A DNA stretch of 64,000 nt from Sinonovacula constricta. Lineage: Eukaryota; Mollusca; Bivalvia; Cardiida; Solecurtidae. The stretch spans positions 22,589,669 to 22,653,668 of the forward strand of contig CM017555.1 in the NCBI GenBank assembly GCA_007844125.1. Direction: 5' to 3'. Below, piece by piece: positions 1 through 13,559 of this stretch. The number at the start of each line of letters is the position of its first letter. The stretch's first letter is position 1. The translations under genes and the position numbers were made by a program. A model generated the notes under the pieces. The model was given only the letters and a program-made list of their open reading frames with translations. It made no database searches and was not told where the DNA came from.

Positions 1-2250
1 TTGGTATTTTACTTCCAGATTTGAGGTTCTATGTCACAAAAATGGTATCTTGGCCCATACAATAAGAATACAAACATATAACTTTTCAGAAAGAGACCAG
101 CAAGAATTTGTCAGTTTTGTGATCATCATGATATCGGAGATGAGTTTAATTTTATTTGCATATGTTCTGCTTAAGATATAAGACGACGAAAATATATTCC
201 AAACGATTTTATATTAAAGCAACTGTTAATATAATAACACGTCCTTTAGTTCAAAAATCAACCAAACATTGATCAATCTGTCACTTAAAAACAAAAAACT
301 ATATTGATGAGAAAAAACCTGTCTAGTAGAAAAAAATCACGTTTTTTCTTGCACTCCTGTGACTAATTTACATTGCACGTTTTTCAGTAAATAAATACAT
401 GTTTTGTTGTTAAAAATCGATTGTTGAATACCTCTTACCACTTAAGGTTCACACCATGTATATTTCTACCGGATAATGCAGCTTTGCAGCAAATGGTTTA
501 ATATGGGTTTAATTCTCGACTGTATGCAGTACTGTTCGAGGGTTATAAGATCGCTTTCCGTTCCACACTTCTTACATGTGTCCCATTAGATGTTGGGTAG
601 ATTATTGAATTTAATGTTTACAACATTTTGACAATGTGCATACTTATGGCGCAGCATTGCTGAATGTCAATTCTGCAAATTGTTCGACAAAATTTTCAGC
701 ACAATTTATGTCAAATTCAAATTGCTCATCGTGCTGTAAGGGTATTGTAATATAAATGTGCTTTTAATATTCCCAAATGGCTCCCATAAAAATGTGGTTA
801 TTATAACATCAAATATAATGTTTAACCATGTAGACAACAGCCAATATGAATACTGCAGCCTATGTGACAACATGTGAAGCCCAACTTCTCAAACCTACTT
901 TAGCTCAAGGTAAATCCAAATACTTATCTAGAAGTGCTCCCTTCTTGGATGTCTGTCGTTGTCTTACGTCAGATACTGTATTTTATTGTTTAAAACATAA
1001 CTTCGGCTGCCTCTGACCTTTTGTATCAATGTTTTTTCATGTTTTCCATTTCAAATACCCTCCCCCCTTTCTAAGCTCCTATTAAACCATCTTTACTAGA
1101 TGCTATATCTGGTGCATGGTCTGTCGGTATATTTTTGCTGACACGGTTTACATGGCCCGAGGGCATCGTTACTGTCCATCATACGACATTATGTCCTACC
1201 ACACGACAAGGTGAAACCGTCTACTGACCAGTGATGGACAAACGAGAGGCCAAATTTAATGGATGGCCATACAAAGAATAAATTTGCGAATTCAAGTGAA
1301 CTCATTTTCCTATTTCCGCAGTGCTTTGTTACTTTATTTCTAGCCGAAATCGACAGCGCAATCGGCTGGGCGTTGGTTCCAGGAAACAACGGGTTTGATC
1401 CGGGTCCACGGCAAAAGAAAGTCGCCATTAACGTTGTAGTATAGCTCCCTTGCTAACGCTAATTCAGATGTAGAGGGAGTTCCACGACGGGTCTGGTTGC
1501 AGGATAATTTGACCGGCTGTGGTATCATGCCATGCATCTATGGCATGGTACATATATAGAAGGCAGCACTTATATCTGTTTCACGATATCACAGTCTCTT
1601 TATAACTGGAATACTGTAGGTGAAACGGTAACTGACAACACAAACAAACAAAGAATCACATTAGTTCATAAATGTGTGCTTGTTCTGAAATTATAGGAGA
1701 ATACTTAACTACCTCCACGTTACATTTTTATGATACATAATGGAGTAAGAATGACATCTAGAGTTAATCGAAGTCATCCAGATCAACTGGCTTGAAGTGA
1801 ACAATACAAACAATTCAGATTTACCAATGCTTCAGTTGTTGTTTTTCCTTTCGAAGCTCGTTCACGCCTGTAACAAGTGAGGATTCTTAACGAACATACT
1901 TGTTAATCTTTACAAAATTACTGCTGTTAAAAATATTTGAGAAGAAAAGCCTGAGGCCAGATACCTTACTATAAGAATGTTTATGTACAAGCTTACACCT
2001 ATCGCCAACTTGTAAATGCCATTGTGAAATAAATTCATTATAGCAAAACAACAATCGCCCAAGCGTAAGTAAGATGCCCGTGGTCAAGTATTTAGGACTT
2101 TGAACTCTGGATCGGATGGTCCCACGTTAAAACTCCTGACCGATTACGACCAACCGACTGTAAACAAGATTAAACAGACTAAAAGAAGGTTACCTTATAG
2201 TAAATGTTGTTAAGTGTTGTTTTTCAGATGACTTTCGTCTATTAAACAAC
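1..2250. other. Intergenic DNA, no gene recognised
   Basis: AT-rich sequence with frequent stops in all frames. The longest open frames (1,189-1,537, both strands) overlap one another and match no family I know. A perfect 8-bp inverted repeat, CATGCCAT / ATGGCATG with a 6-base loop, lies at 1,526-1,547. Nothing else can be supported. Confidence 0.6.
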
Positions 2251-2254
2251 TACA

Positions 2255-2355
2255 GTCATCTTGGCTACGTCCAGCTAATTATTGATGGAAGAAGACAAAT
2301 ATCCGGGTAGAACCACCGGCGCACTGCGTCAACCTGTTGTCATTATCCCTCCAAT
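2255..2355 (-). repeat. SINE fragment, same family as the SINE at 6,820-7,050
   Basis: The stretch containing GCTAATTATT, GGGTAGAACCACCGG and TTATCCCT in the same order and spacing class as the SINE at 6,820-7,050, in the same orientation. The tRNA-related head (A and B boxes) is not visible, so this looks like a 5'-truncated copy. A short polypyrimidine/CA-rich stretch follows at 2,370-2,435. Seen by eye, not aligned. Confidence 0.5.
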
Positions 2356-2359
2356 AGCA

Positions 2360-3985
2360 CAAACCTCTATACGCCCCACTCCCCCCAACACACACACACA
2401 CAAACACCCACCCTTCTCCCTCCCACCGAACTCCTTCCGAACGTTAATTTTGCTAAAGAAACTGTTACTGGTGTGCACGTAAGTGAAGCGTTGTAAATCT
2501 TACGTTGTATTTTAAAATAATAAACTTCAATAACCTATGCGGTAAGTAATGCTGACTCACATTGGCATTCCTTCTATATTTACATTCAATTCTTCGCGTG
2601 GGTTCGGCGTAGGTTAATGATATCATTGACGTTGAAGCGTTAACGTTTACAAACAACGTCGTTAAGAACGTAGGTACGTCCGTCGGCTGACGTATCACTT
2701 CAAGTATGCTGTACGCTGATAACATGTCAAAGATGGTGTGGGCCTTCATTATTTCAGCCGAAAATATTACTCTTGCCTATATTTTTTATCATGATAAGTC
2801 TGGTACAACTGTGTCACCCATTCGACCCCAGGTGAACTGATTGTCGGTTATTAACGACTTTTTGAAGTGAAAGCGAAACTGATCGACGGATCAATGCACT
2901 GATGAATCTATATTAAAGTGAAAATTGTATGATTCTACTAATAACGTACATACGCTAAATAGCTTAATAAAGTATACAGAACAGCATTTTTAATTTGCAA
3001 GTTGAAACATTACTAGCTCTGGATGTTACCGCTACGTAGAGCCGACGCATTATCGACTTCGATACGAGGTTCGTTGCAATTTTAGTATGCTTTATTTATA
3101 TAGCTATTACAAATGTCTTGTTACATTTAAGGTTATGACGATTCTAAAAAATACTGTTCAAAATGTATGAATTTGGCAATGTAAAGTTGATAAAAGTTAA
3201 TAATTTAGCACGAAATCATTTTTATTATTTTAAAGTTTCTGGAGACAAAAACAACAACAACAATAACAACACAATATTTTTTTTCCGCGCTGGACATGAC
3301 ATATTATCGATTGTCTTTGTGTTTAGAATATCAGTATGTTGATTAATTACGTTATTTGTCGGTGATCCCTAATTGATCTTTGATGTCTCTAATTGATACA
3401 TATTGCTTATAATCGGTTCGCTGTCAATTAGCCGACATCTGTAATGATTGATCAATATCAGCTGGTTTGTAACAAGGTTAACAAATATATGTGTGTCTTA
3501 CACGCTTGCTAATTTAAACATATTTTTTTACATAGGACGGGATGGTCCACATAATAAAATAACGAATTACGTGAATCAGCTTAATTTATTCCATACAAAA
3601 TATGCATACACTCAGGAAAATACAAAATTGTTTAAAGTATTTTAGTCTGTCTACTTTGCATATTTGCATATGTGTTCCTTGTTCAATTATCCTCTTTTCT
3701 ATGTTAACATACTTTTTATTCGATGCTTATTTTTTTAATTACTTATGAAATACTACTTACTAGACCGCCTGCGGCATTTACTAATAAACCAAATCAGACT
3801 TCCTGGCAACTCAGATTTAAGATTTTAAAGCGCCAGGGCCCTGTTCGTAATCTGTCACTTTATTATGTAAGTACTAAGTAAAGAGTAGCCTTTACGTCTG
3901 TATATCATTCATGTTGTCTTTAAGGCAGAACAAATCGTAAGAATTATAAAGTGAACAGCTATGTCTACGTATGTAACTGATTAGT
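2360..3985. other. Intergenic DNA, no gene recognised
   Basis: AT-rich DNA with short simple runs such as an ACA-rich stretch near 3,247-3,275. No coding frame with family resemblance, no RNA gene and no clear element ends were seen. Confidence 0.55.
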
Positions 3986-3987
3986 TA

Positions 3988-4290
3988 TTGTTTGTTTGTT
4001 TGTTTGTTTTGTTTTGTTTTGTTTGTTTGCTTATCGTCCCACCAACAGTATATCATTTAGCTGGAGACGGTGTCCACTTGAAGCAGATATAGTGCTGCCT
4101 TCATTGTTTATAGCATGGCATGATATCACACTCAGTCACATTATCCTGACACTGGGCTAACCAGTCGTGGGACTATCCTTATATTTGCTTGAGCGTTACC
4201 ATGGTAGCTATACCACTACCATCTTAACGGCTTTGTTATGTCGCGGCCCGGGATCGAACCTGGAGCCTCCCGTACCTGGAGCCGACGCTT
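3988..4290 (-). mobile_element. tRNA-related SINE, copy 1 of a second family
   Basis: Read on the minus strand, the 5' part contains a Pol III B-box-like GGTTCGATCCC (plus-strand 4,250-4,260), and the 3' end runs into an (AAAC)n/(AAAAC)n tail, seen on the plus strand as GTTT repeats at 3,990-4,028. A diverged copy with the same internal order (TATCxTCCCACCAACA, TAGTGCTGCCTT, GCTTGAGCGT) lies at 27,697-27,975 in the same orientation. A head with a B box, a non-coding body and a simple A-rich tail is the usual SINE plan. The A box is not convincing, so the tRNA origin is inferred. Confidence 0.6.
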
Positions 4291-4445
4291 ATTCCTATAT
4301 TGCTTATGACTCTTGAATATGCTGTAATGGCTGGTGCATGTCAGATTACACAAAATAATATGTATTCTATAAGTACACAGTGAAAGGCATCTCAATGGTT
4401 GTAACATTCCCATCTTCGTGGTTGTTATGGTAACCATTTGAAAGT

Positions 4446-4577
4446 TCTTCTCCTTCTTCTTCTTCTTCTTATTATTATTATTATTATTATTATTCTCATT
4501 ATCATCACCATCATCATTATCATCATAATCATCATCATTATCATCACCATCATCGTCATCATCATCATCATCATTAT
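4446..4577. repeat. Compound triplet microsatellite (TTC)n(TTA)n(TCA)n
   Basis: Three successive triplet phases: TTC at about 4,446-4,470, TTA to about 4,494, then TCA/TCACCA to 4,577. The long Met/Ile/Arg-rich open frame on the minus strand across it is a by-product of the triplet repeat and is not a gene. Confidence 0.9.
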
Positions 4578-4579
4578 TT

Positions 4580-6815
4580 TGGTTTTGCTATCGTATGTTC
4601 TTGTATTTTTATAGAACTCGTATTTATGGAATATTTCATGCAATGATATACTTTTAAATACACATACGGTTGCAAAGTTCATGCTTTGTTGTTGCTAATT
4701 TTCATCTTAAAGAGGCCAATACTGCTATCATGGAAGTTGGTTTAACTATTTTACGTTAGAACATTTTGAAGAAAAAATATAGCCAGTTATGAAATCTGGA
4801 ACAATGGTTGTTGTAGAAAATTTATAAAGCCTTATTTCGCCCAGGTAACTCAAACCCAAACTCACAGACTGCGTCTCGAGTTTATACATCGAAGGAATTA
4901 TCAAAGTAGACATTCTGATGTAGATAAAAAAATCAATAAAATAAAACGAAAGTAGTATGAGAGCTAGAAATAAGTATTACTAGAACGGCTGCTGCTATTG
5001 TTACTATTGTTTCTGCTGGTGTTTATGCTGCTGCAGTTGTTGATGCTGCTGTCACCTCTTGTACGTGTCCTGCTAAATATTATGATAATGATTATGCTGT
5101 TGTTCACATAGATGATGACTTTGAATGTCACGATGATGGCATTGTTCATGATATCATTGAAATAAAAAAAAGACAAACCAGAAAAAATCAGTTATCAACC
5201 ACCATTGTTTAACCGATATTTTTTCATATTATACTAAGAGATAAAATGCTTATTTGAAGTGTACTTACATTTTAAGTAAACAATTTATATCCAAGTTGCT
5301 TCTTACAATTCGAGTGCTTATTAATTTATAAATTACAACGGCTTGCACACATACCACGCTATTTGTTCAATCCCACGCACGGGCTGTTATAGCCAAACTT
5401 AATGTATAAACGCACTTGTCAAGCTTTACATGTAGCCTCTATTTCGGGCGGTGTTTATTCTTCATCTGATCTTTAGACAAGTAAGCAATGTTCACGGCGC
5501 GTGACAGTTTCATTGCGCATGCGCAGAAGAAACCCTTGATGGAGATGTCTATAGGTAGGTTGTGTTGTCTGCCATATGTTTATAAACAATGTGCTCTCAA
5601 TTTTTATAGATTTTCATAGAAAGGAAGCAGGCCGTGTTTTTTTTATTATTACCCATTATAGTTTTAAAAACACCATTTTGTATTTGTCGTTTAAGTAGAA
5701 TTCAATCATTTTGGTTGCACGAAGTAATATATTGATCTCTATTTTGTTTGAGAAAACATCTGCTATTAAAGTTTTAATCATTAAACGACTTTGAGGAATC
5801 AACAGCATATCTGTTGCACAAAGCCATTGGTAAAACTAGTTATAGAACTATTAAAGTAACATACAAATTATAAAAGCATATTCTATTTCAGGGGTTTTTC
5901 TCATCACTCTTTCGACATTTATATTTTCTGTGAAACATTGTGATGACATCAACTATTTTTGAAAAAAAATTCCCTCATGAACATTCCGAGTTTATTAAAA
6001 TGCCATAAGGTTAGAATTGTGACTTAACGACTTAGTGCAATTATTAACATATTTTCAAACTTTGCTTAAAGTATGGAGATAAATTCTAGCTTCTTTGAAA
6101 CAACTCATATAAACTACACTATGGTTATGTTTTTTCTGTGTTTTATGTAATTAGTATTGCCCCAAAAATTAATGATGACAAATGCAGGTCACATTTACAT
6201 CGGACAAGCCGTTCATCTGATCAACCTCAAGACATTTTGCTTTCCGTATAAAATAAATGAAATGGCTTACTCGAATAAAATGAAAAATACGTTCGTATGA
6301 ATTGTTTTAGTAACCTTAATACCAAGAAAAGGAAAACTTTTTCCGACATCTACCGAGACTTACCGATTTCTTCTCCGAAATTACACGATTAGAAGCCAGC
6401 AAACGAAACTATACACCCCATTCTTTTGTACATTTTCCCAGAAACCGCTCAGCCTATTATATAACCGGATGTAAGTAGCGATTAAGATAATAAGGAAACC
6501 TTCATCAGACGCAGACGAGAGGGAAATTGCTATAAACAAAATGTCAACCTGTAGAGTTGTACACTTAACTCACATGTCTAAATGCTACTGAGTGTTAGAG
6601 GCTTTAAAGTGAAACAGAAGTTAAAGTCTGTGTATACTTCAAGGTCAGCACACTAGTTACAGCCACTGTGTGATAACATCAAGAAAATTCTTCAGTTTAA
6701 TTTCCATCTAGAGTTAAATTTGATAATTATTTGTTCAATCTAATGTGACATTCACCCGATTTCGGTATTACGTAGATGCCTTTCAATAAAACTATATATA
6801 GTATTTGTTTTGTTT
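4580..6815. other. Intergenic DNA, no gene recognised
   Basis: AT-rich. It contains a degenerate GCT/GTT-rich triplet stretch at about 4,978-5,060 and the NRF-1-like palindrome listed separately at 5,514-5,525. No exon with both splice signals and a recognisable domain was found. Confidence 0.5.
5514..5525. promoter_or_regulatory. NRF-1-type palindrome TGCGCATGCGCA
   Basis: A perfect 12-base palindrome matching the consensus of NRF-1 family factors, which usually sit in CpG-rich promoters of housekeeping genes. It lies in a locally GC-richer patch (about 5,490-5,530: GGCGCGTGAC, GCGCATGCGC) inside AT-rich DNA. No adjacent coding exon was identified in the window, so any promoter activity is inference. 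Confidence 0.4.
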
Positions 6816-6819
6816 TTAG

Positions 6820-7052
6820 TACATCGCAAGGACACGATTTGGGTCAAATAAGCGACGTAAAGCTAATTATTAGTGGATAAAGACCTCAGACTTATGTCTG
6901 GGTAGAACCACCGGTTCACCATAGGTTAGCTAGCAAACCTCTCCACATGAATGTTATCCCTTCGACCAGGACTCGAACCCAGTGCCGAGGACAATGGAGT
7001 TAGAGGAGTTATAGATCGGCGGCTCTGGCCACAAGGCAACAGACACACCCTT
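6820..7052 (-). mobile_element. tRNA-derived SINE with A and B boxes
   Basis: On the minus strand the head has an A-box-like TGGCCAGAGCCGCCG (7,017-7,031) and, about 40 bases further on, a B-box GGTTCGAGTCC (6,969-6,979). This is the internal Pol III promoter layout of a tRNA-derived SINE. The body includes CCGGTGGTTCTACCCAG and ends near 6,820 in a T-rich flank on the plus strand. Partial relatives of the body lie at 2,255-2,355 and 10,549-10,610. No target-site duplication was confirmed. Confidence 0.7.
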
Positions 7053-7054
7053 AA

Positions 7055-8265
7055 TACGTTAGCCTGTTGATAAAACATAATAAAACAAACTTTATATTAT
7101 CAACATAAATAGAATCAGCAAAATTAGTTTTTGTTTTATAAACTTGGTAATGTATTAACTTACCATCCTTCAAAAGCACCTTTTTGTAAAGTAATGACCT
7201 GATTGTATTCGAAAGATATAAAAGTAATTTGTGAGATATAAATTAATTTAAAAAATATAAACACAAAACACAAAATTAAAACAACTTAAATGTCTCAATA
7301 ATGCTTTACTCTAAGGACATGTTGTTGTTTTTATTTACCAGGAAGCGGTACAGTTTCATAAAAAGCAAGCATTGGTTACGGATACACCAGAAAAGATTTA
7401 CTTATCTATTTATTTGAGATAAACAAAAATCAACAGCCGTATTTTAAGTGTAAAATTTAACAATTATAATTATATATCATAGTTCCGCCTAATCATATCC
7501 TTTTCTGCTTATATAATGGCAATTTTTTAACATTTCAGGATGAGCCACATCTTTATGGCACTTGAATTATTGAGTGTCTAGTTCTACAGATTAGACGACT
7601 AAGCAAGTATTTTTTTTCTAAAATGTCTTGAAAACAAACTCATTGAAATTAAACTATTTGTGTAAAAACAGAGATACTCTGTAAGGTCTATAATGTAGAA
7701 TTGAACGTTATTGGCTTTTATATTTCTATCTGCATTTTTTATTTTATTATATAATAATGGACTAAAAATCTATTGTGTTTTATCTTTGTTTCTAAAGTTA
7801 AACTATTTTGAAATGATAAGTAACCTGTTACATGTATTGTTAAAATATGTTTCCAAAACGTGCTTTTTTCAATTTTTTTTAAATTTTCTGGATCGATCAA
7901 ACATGAACATACTGGACAATGTTGTTGAAGGTACTGTCCGACAGTATATCTAATACATTTAACAACATCCCATTGTCCGAGATTAGACAGCCCCGCTGTC
8001 CGAAATCAATTAGATTCCGCTATCCGAAACCAGCTGGCTCCCGCTTCTGTTCAGGTTCTGTGACTTTTTCTGCTTAATCTTCTCATTGGTTGATGATCAA
8101 ATATGTCATATTGTCAGTGCATACAGGTGTTTATGAGTCATAAACAATTAGAATGAATCATTCCCAAATGCACCGGGCTAAGAGGTCACAACTTTTGTTC
8201 TTATTGACAACCCGTATCATGCTATATTTTGCTAAAATCGCTCGTTAGAGTCTTACATTTGGGGT
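7055..8265. other. Intergenic DNA, no gene recognised
   Basis: AT-rich. The open frame at 7,711-7,953 is hydrophobic and low in complexity, with no family resemblance. A short direct repeat of the type GCTGTCCGAAATCA / GCTATCCGAAACCA lies at about 7,995-8,030. Confidence 0.5.
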
Positions 8266-8266
8266 A

Positions 8267-8269
<3 letters not shown>

Positions 8270-8299
<30 letters not shown>

Positions 8300-8300
8300 T
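8270..8300. repeat. (TA)n microsatellite
   Basis: Uninterrupted TA dinucleotides, about 14 units. Confidence 0.9.
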
Positions 8301-8302
8301 CC

Positions 8303-8795
8303 ATGGATAGATTAATAAACTTATCGTAAGACTAATCTTGATCAGGAAATGGTGTGAGCCCTGATCATACATCTAAGTGATCTAAATCTAGAATATTTGC
8401 CTAAGCCTTACAAATACGTCATTAGAATGGTAAACACAGTGTGTGGTGATTGTTGCTATTCGTAAGTGAGAGCTCTTGGCACTTCACAGCTAATTGGTGT
8501 TCGGATTAAAGTACAGTAGGATCAGCAAGAGAAACAAAAGTTATTTGGACTGTGACTAAATAGACCCTCAACAGTGAAGAAGGAACTCAAGTAGGTCTGA
8601 ACGACTTAAGTTGTTTATATTTTTTTTGCGATGTATGTAGAGAGTTACTTTTATCAGTAATCACGAGGGTGGGCTGTTTTTGGTTTGTATTTTTTTTTGT
8701 AGAAGGTTTGTTGTTGATTATGTTTAAGTGCGTTTTTTTATTTCAACTGTTTTGTTCAAGAGCTGAAGTTGTATTAAGGCGACTATTGCGATGTC
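8303..8795. other. Intergenic DNA, no gene recognised
   Basis: AT-rich sequence without a convincing open frame or repeat. Confidence 0.5.
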
Positions 8796-8798
8796 GTT

Positions 8799-8945
8799 TG
8801 ATGGTGGTGGTGGTAGTGGTGATGGTGATGGACTTAGTGGCTATTAAGGTGGGGGTGGTGGAAACCGTAGTGTGTTTGGTGATTATGATAATGTTATGGT
8901 GATAGTCATGGTTTGGTAATGATTATTGTGATGATGATGGTGGTG
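8799..8945. repeat. G/T-rich triplet repeat (GTG/GAT type)
   Basis: Degenerate GGT, GTG and GAT triplets on the plus strand. They cause the Val/Met-rich open frame over 8,669-8,902, which is not called as a gene. The block also has strong G-over-C strand bias. Confidence 0.7.
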
Positions 8946-9119
8946 ATGAAAGAAGTGATGTCTACGGCATTGCGTTTTGCGTTAAAAGTATACATGTAGT
9001 TTGCTGGTGTTGATGGTTGGTGGTAAAAATGTCGGTGGTGGTTGTGTTGGTGTTAGGGGTTTCGTCGGTTGTAGCAGTAGTAGAAACCATGCGGCTATGT
9101 TAGTAAGGGTTCATTCTTC

Positions 9120-9376
9120 AACGTTCAACGTTCGTCTTTGCGAAAGATCATTCACCATACATAGTTTCAAAAAGAAGCAGTAAGCGTACTTTGTGTACTG
9201 GTTCTACGCAGGAAGTAATATCGTATTGCAATCCGAAATAATACTCTTTTAACGTTCAACGTTCGTCTTTGCGAAAGATCATTCACCATACATAGTTTCA
9301 AAAAGAAGCAGTAAGCGTACTTTGTGTACTGGTTCTACGCAGGAAGTAATATCGTATTGCAATCCGAAATGATACT
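9120..9376 (+). repeat. 131-bp tandem duplication, two nearly perfect copies
   Basis: The 131-base stretch starting AACGTTCAACGTTCG at 9,120 is repeated immediately at 9,251. The two copies differ, as far as I can read, by one base in the body (AAATAATACTC versus AAATGATACTC) and near the junction. Such similarity against a background of decayed repeats suggests a recent duplication, or a collapsed or duplicated read region in the assembly. Confidence 0.85.
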
Positions 9377-10987
<1,611 letters not shown>

Positions 10988-12045
10988 CACACCTGGATTA
11001 AAACGGTCCGGCTATTGTTTAGGGTATGTACATGTACACCTGGATTAAAACGGTCCGTCTATTGTTTAGGGTATGTACATGTACACCTGGATTAAAACGG
11101 TCCGTCTATTGTTTAGGGTATGTACATGTACACCTGGATTAAAACGGTCCGGCTATTGTTTAGGGTATGTACATGTACACCTGGATTAAAACGGTGCGGC
11201 TAATGTGTAGGGTATGTACATGTACACTTGGATTAAAACGGTCCGTCTATTGTTTAGGGTATGTACATGTACACCTGGATTAAAACGGTCCGTCTATTGT
11301 TTAGGGTATGTACATGTACACTTGGATTAAAACGGTGCGGCTAATGTGTAGGGTATGTACATGTTCACCTGGATTAATACGGTCCGTCTATTGTTTAGGG
11401 TATGTACATGTACACTTGGATTAAAACGGTCCGTCTATTGTTTAGGGTATGTACATGTTCACCTGGATTAATACGGTCCGTCTATTGTTTAGGGTATGTA
11501 CATGTTCACCTGGATTAATACGGTCCGTCTATTGTTTAGGGTATGTACATGTACACTTGGATTAAAACGGTGCGGCTAATGTGTAGGGCATGTACATGTA
11601 CACCTGGATTAAAACGGTCCGGCTATTGTTTAGGGTATGTACATGTTCACCTGGATTAATACGGTCCGTCTATTGTTTAGGGTATGTACATGTTCACCTG
11701 GATTAATACGGTCCGTCTATTGTTTAGGGTATGTACATGTTCACCTGGATTAATACGGTCCGTCTATTGTTTAGGGTATGTACATGTACACTTGGATTAA
11801 AACGGTGCGGCTAATGTATAGGGCATGTACATGTACACCTGGATTAAAACGGTGCGGCTAATGTGTAGGGTATGTATATGTACACCTGGATTAAAACGGC
11901 CCGGCTAATGTGTAGGGTATGTACATGTACACTTGGATTAAAACGGTCCGTGCATTTTTTAAGGTATATTATATGCGCACACGGATTAAAACGGCCTGTT
12001 TTTTTTATTTAGGGTATGTACATGTGCAAATGGATTAAAACGGTC
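10988..12045 (+). repeat. 47-bp minisatellite, about 22 copies
   Basis: Tandem units of 47 bases (successive CACCTGG starts at 10,990 and 11,037). Each holds GGATTAAAACGGTCCG, TATTGTTTAGGG and the palindromic TGTACATGTACA. Variants (CACTTGG, TTCACC, GGTGCGGCTAATGTG) recur in a patterned order, suggesting local multi-unit duplications. The last two or three units, from about 11,940, are much degraded, which marks the older edge of the array. Confidence 0.95.
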
Positions 12046-12430
12046 CGGTTCTTTCATTTTCCTTTCTTATTTGTAACTTGTAACTCATTTCATTCTTTTT
12101 TTTTTTATCTTTTTACCTTTTTTTTTTAAACTTTTTTTCAACTTTTACATTTTTTAACCGTTTCATTTTCAACTTTTTCACTTATTATCTTCTTATTTTT
12201 TACCTTGTTAAACTTTTTATTTTTTACCTTTTTCATTTTTAACTTGTTTCAACTTTTTATTTATTTATTTATTATTTTTTTTTTGTCTTTTTTCATTTTT
12301 ATTTATTTTTTTTTCATTTTTTTTACATTTTTTAGTTTGTTTTAATTTTTAATTTTTTAACTTTTTAAAAAAATGTATTTTTTAGATTTTGAACTTTTTT
12401 AAACTTTTTTCTTTTTTTTCAACTTTAAAA
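12046..12430. repeat. T-rich low-complexity block with decayed tandem structure
   Basis: About 385 bases dominated by T on the plus strand, built from variants of AACTTTTT, ACCTTTTT and CATTTTT. It separates the 47-bp array from the 48-bp array. The repeated motif order suggests an old tandem repeat rather than random T-richness, but no fixed period survives. Confidence 0.6.
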
Positions 12431-12509
12431 AATAGGGAGTTGGAAACTACTACAAATCAAATTTTGAAATGTTTATTGAACTTGAAAATGCATCACAACT
12501 GATCAAACG

Positions 12510-13415
12510 AAAATGAAGTTAGAGATTGGAACATACAGCACAGCTAACAAAACAAAACAAATGAAGTTAGAGATTGGAACATACAGCACAGCTAACAAAA
12601 CAAAACAAATGAAGTTAGAGATTGGAACATACACCACAACCAACAAAGCAAAACAAATGAAGTTAGAGATTGGAACATACACCACAACCAACAAAGCAAA
12701 ACAAATAAAGTTAGAGATTGGAACATACACCACAACTAACAAAGCAAAACAAATGAAGTTAGAGATTGGAACATACACCACAACTAACAAAGCAAAACAA
12801 ATAAAGTTAGAGATTGGAACATACACCACAACTAACAAAACAAAACAAATGAAGTTAGAGATTGGAACATACACCACAACCAACAAAGCAAAACAAATAA
12901 AGTTAGAGATTGGAACATACACCACAACTAACAAAGCAAAACAAATGAAGTTAGAGATTGGAACATACACCACAACTAACAAAGCAAAACAAAACAAAAA
13001 TTAAGTTAGAGATTGGAACATACACCACAACTAACAAAACAAAACAAAAATGAAGTTAGAGATTGGAACATACACCACAACTAACAAAGCAAAACAAATG
13101 AGGTTAGAGATTGGAACAAACAGCACAACCAACAATACAAAAATGAAGTTAGATATTGGAACATACACCACAACTAACAAAGCAAAACAAATGAAGTTAG
13201 AGATTGGAACAAACAGCACAACCAACAATACAAAAATTAAGTTAGAGATTGGAACATACAGCACAACTAACAAAGCAAAACAAATGAAGTTAGAGATTGG
13301 AACATACAGCACAACTAACAAAGCAAAACAAATGAAGTTAGAGATTGGAACATACAGCACAACCAACAATACAAAAATGAAGTTAGAGATTGGAACATAC
13401 ACCACAATAAACAAT
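12510..13415. repeat. 48-bp minisatellite, open in frame on both strands
   Basis: About 19 units of GAAGTTAGAGATTGGAACA plus a CACCACAACTAACAAAGCAAAACAAAT-like tail. Units are 48 bases in the left half (12,513-12,998), and 45-base-class variants (AACAATACAAAAAT) alternate with longer units on the right. Since 48 is a multiple of three and the unit lacks stops in one frame per strand, opposed open frames of about 160 residues arise, repeating a 16-residue motif. No start context, splice signal, domain or codon preference supports translation, so this is annotated as a repeat. Confidence 0.9.
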
Positions 13416-13559
13416 ACACAATTAACGAGATCTGTGGGAATAACTGTTTCTGTCAAAATATCGAGCAAATAAATCAAAATAAAATTGACTACCCACACCA
13501 GTCAATTCAGGTTTATGTATGGCCTGCCTGTTTGGTTACAACAAGTTCACGATGCAACA

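Noticed and set aside
1526..1547. Perfect 8-bp hairpin CATGCCAT / ATGGCATG
   Set aside because: Too short to call a terminator, miRNA precursor or element end; expected occasionally by chance in 64 kb.
10988..13415. CRISPR-like array
   Set aside because: There are no unique spacers; the repeats are contiguous minisatellite units in eukaryotic DNA.
12503..13498. Opposed open frames of 140-164 residues on both strands
   Set aside because: They arise from a stop-free 48-bp unit whose length is a multiple of three; no domain, start context or splice signals.
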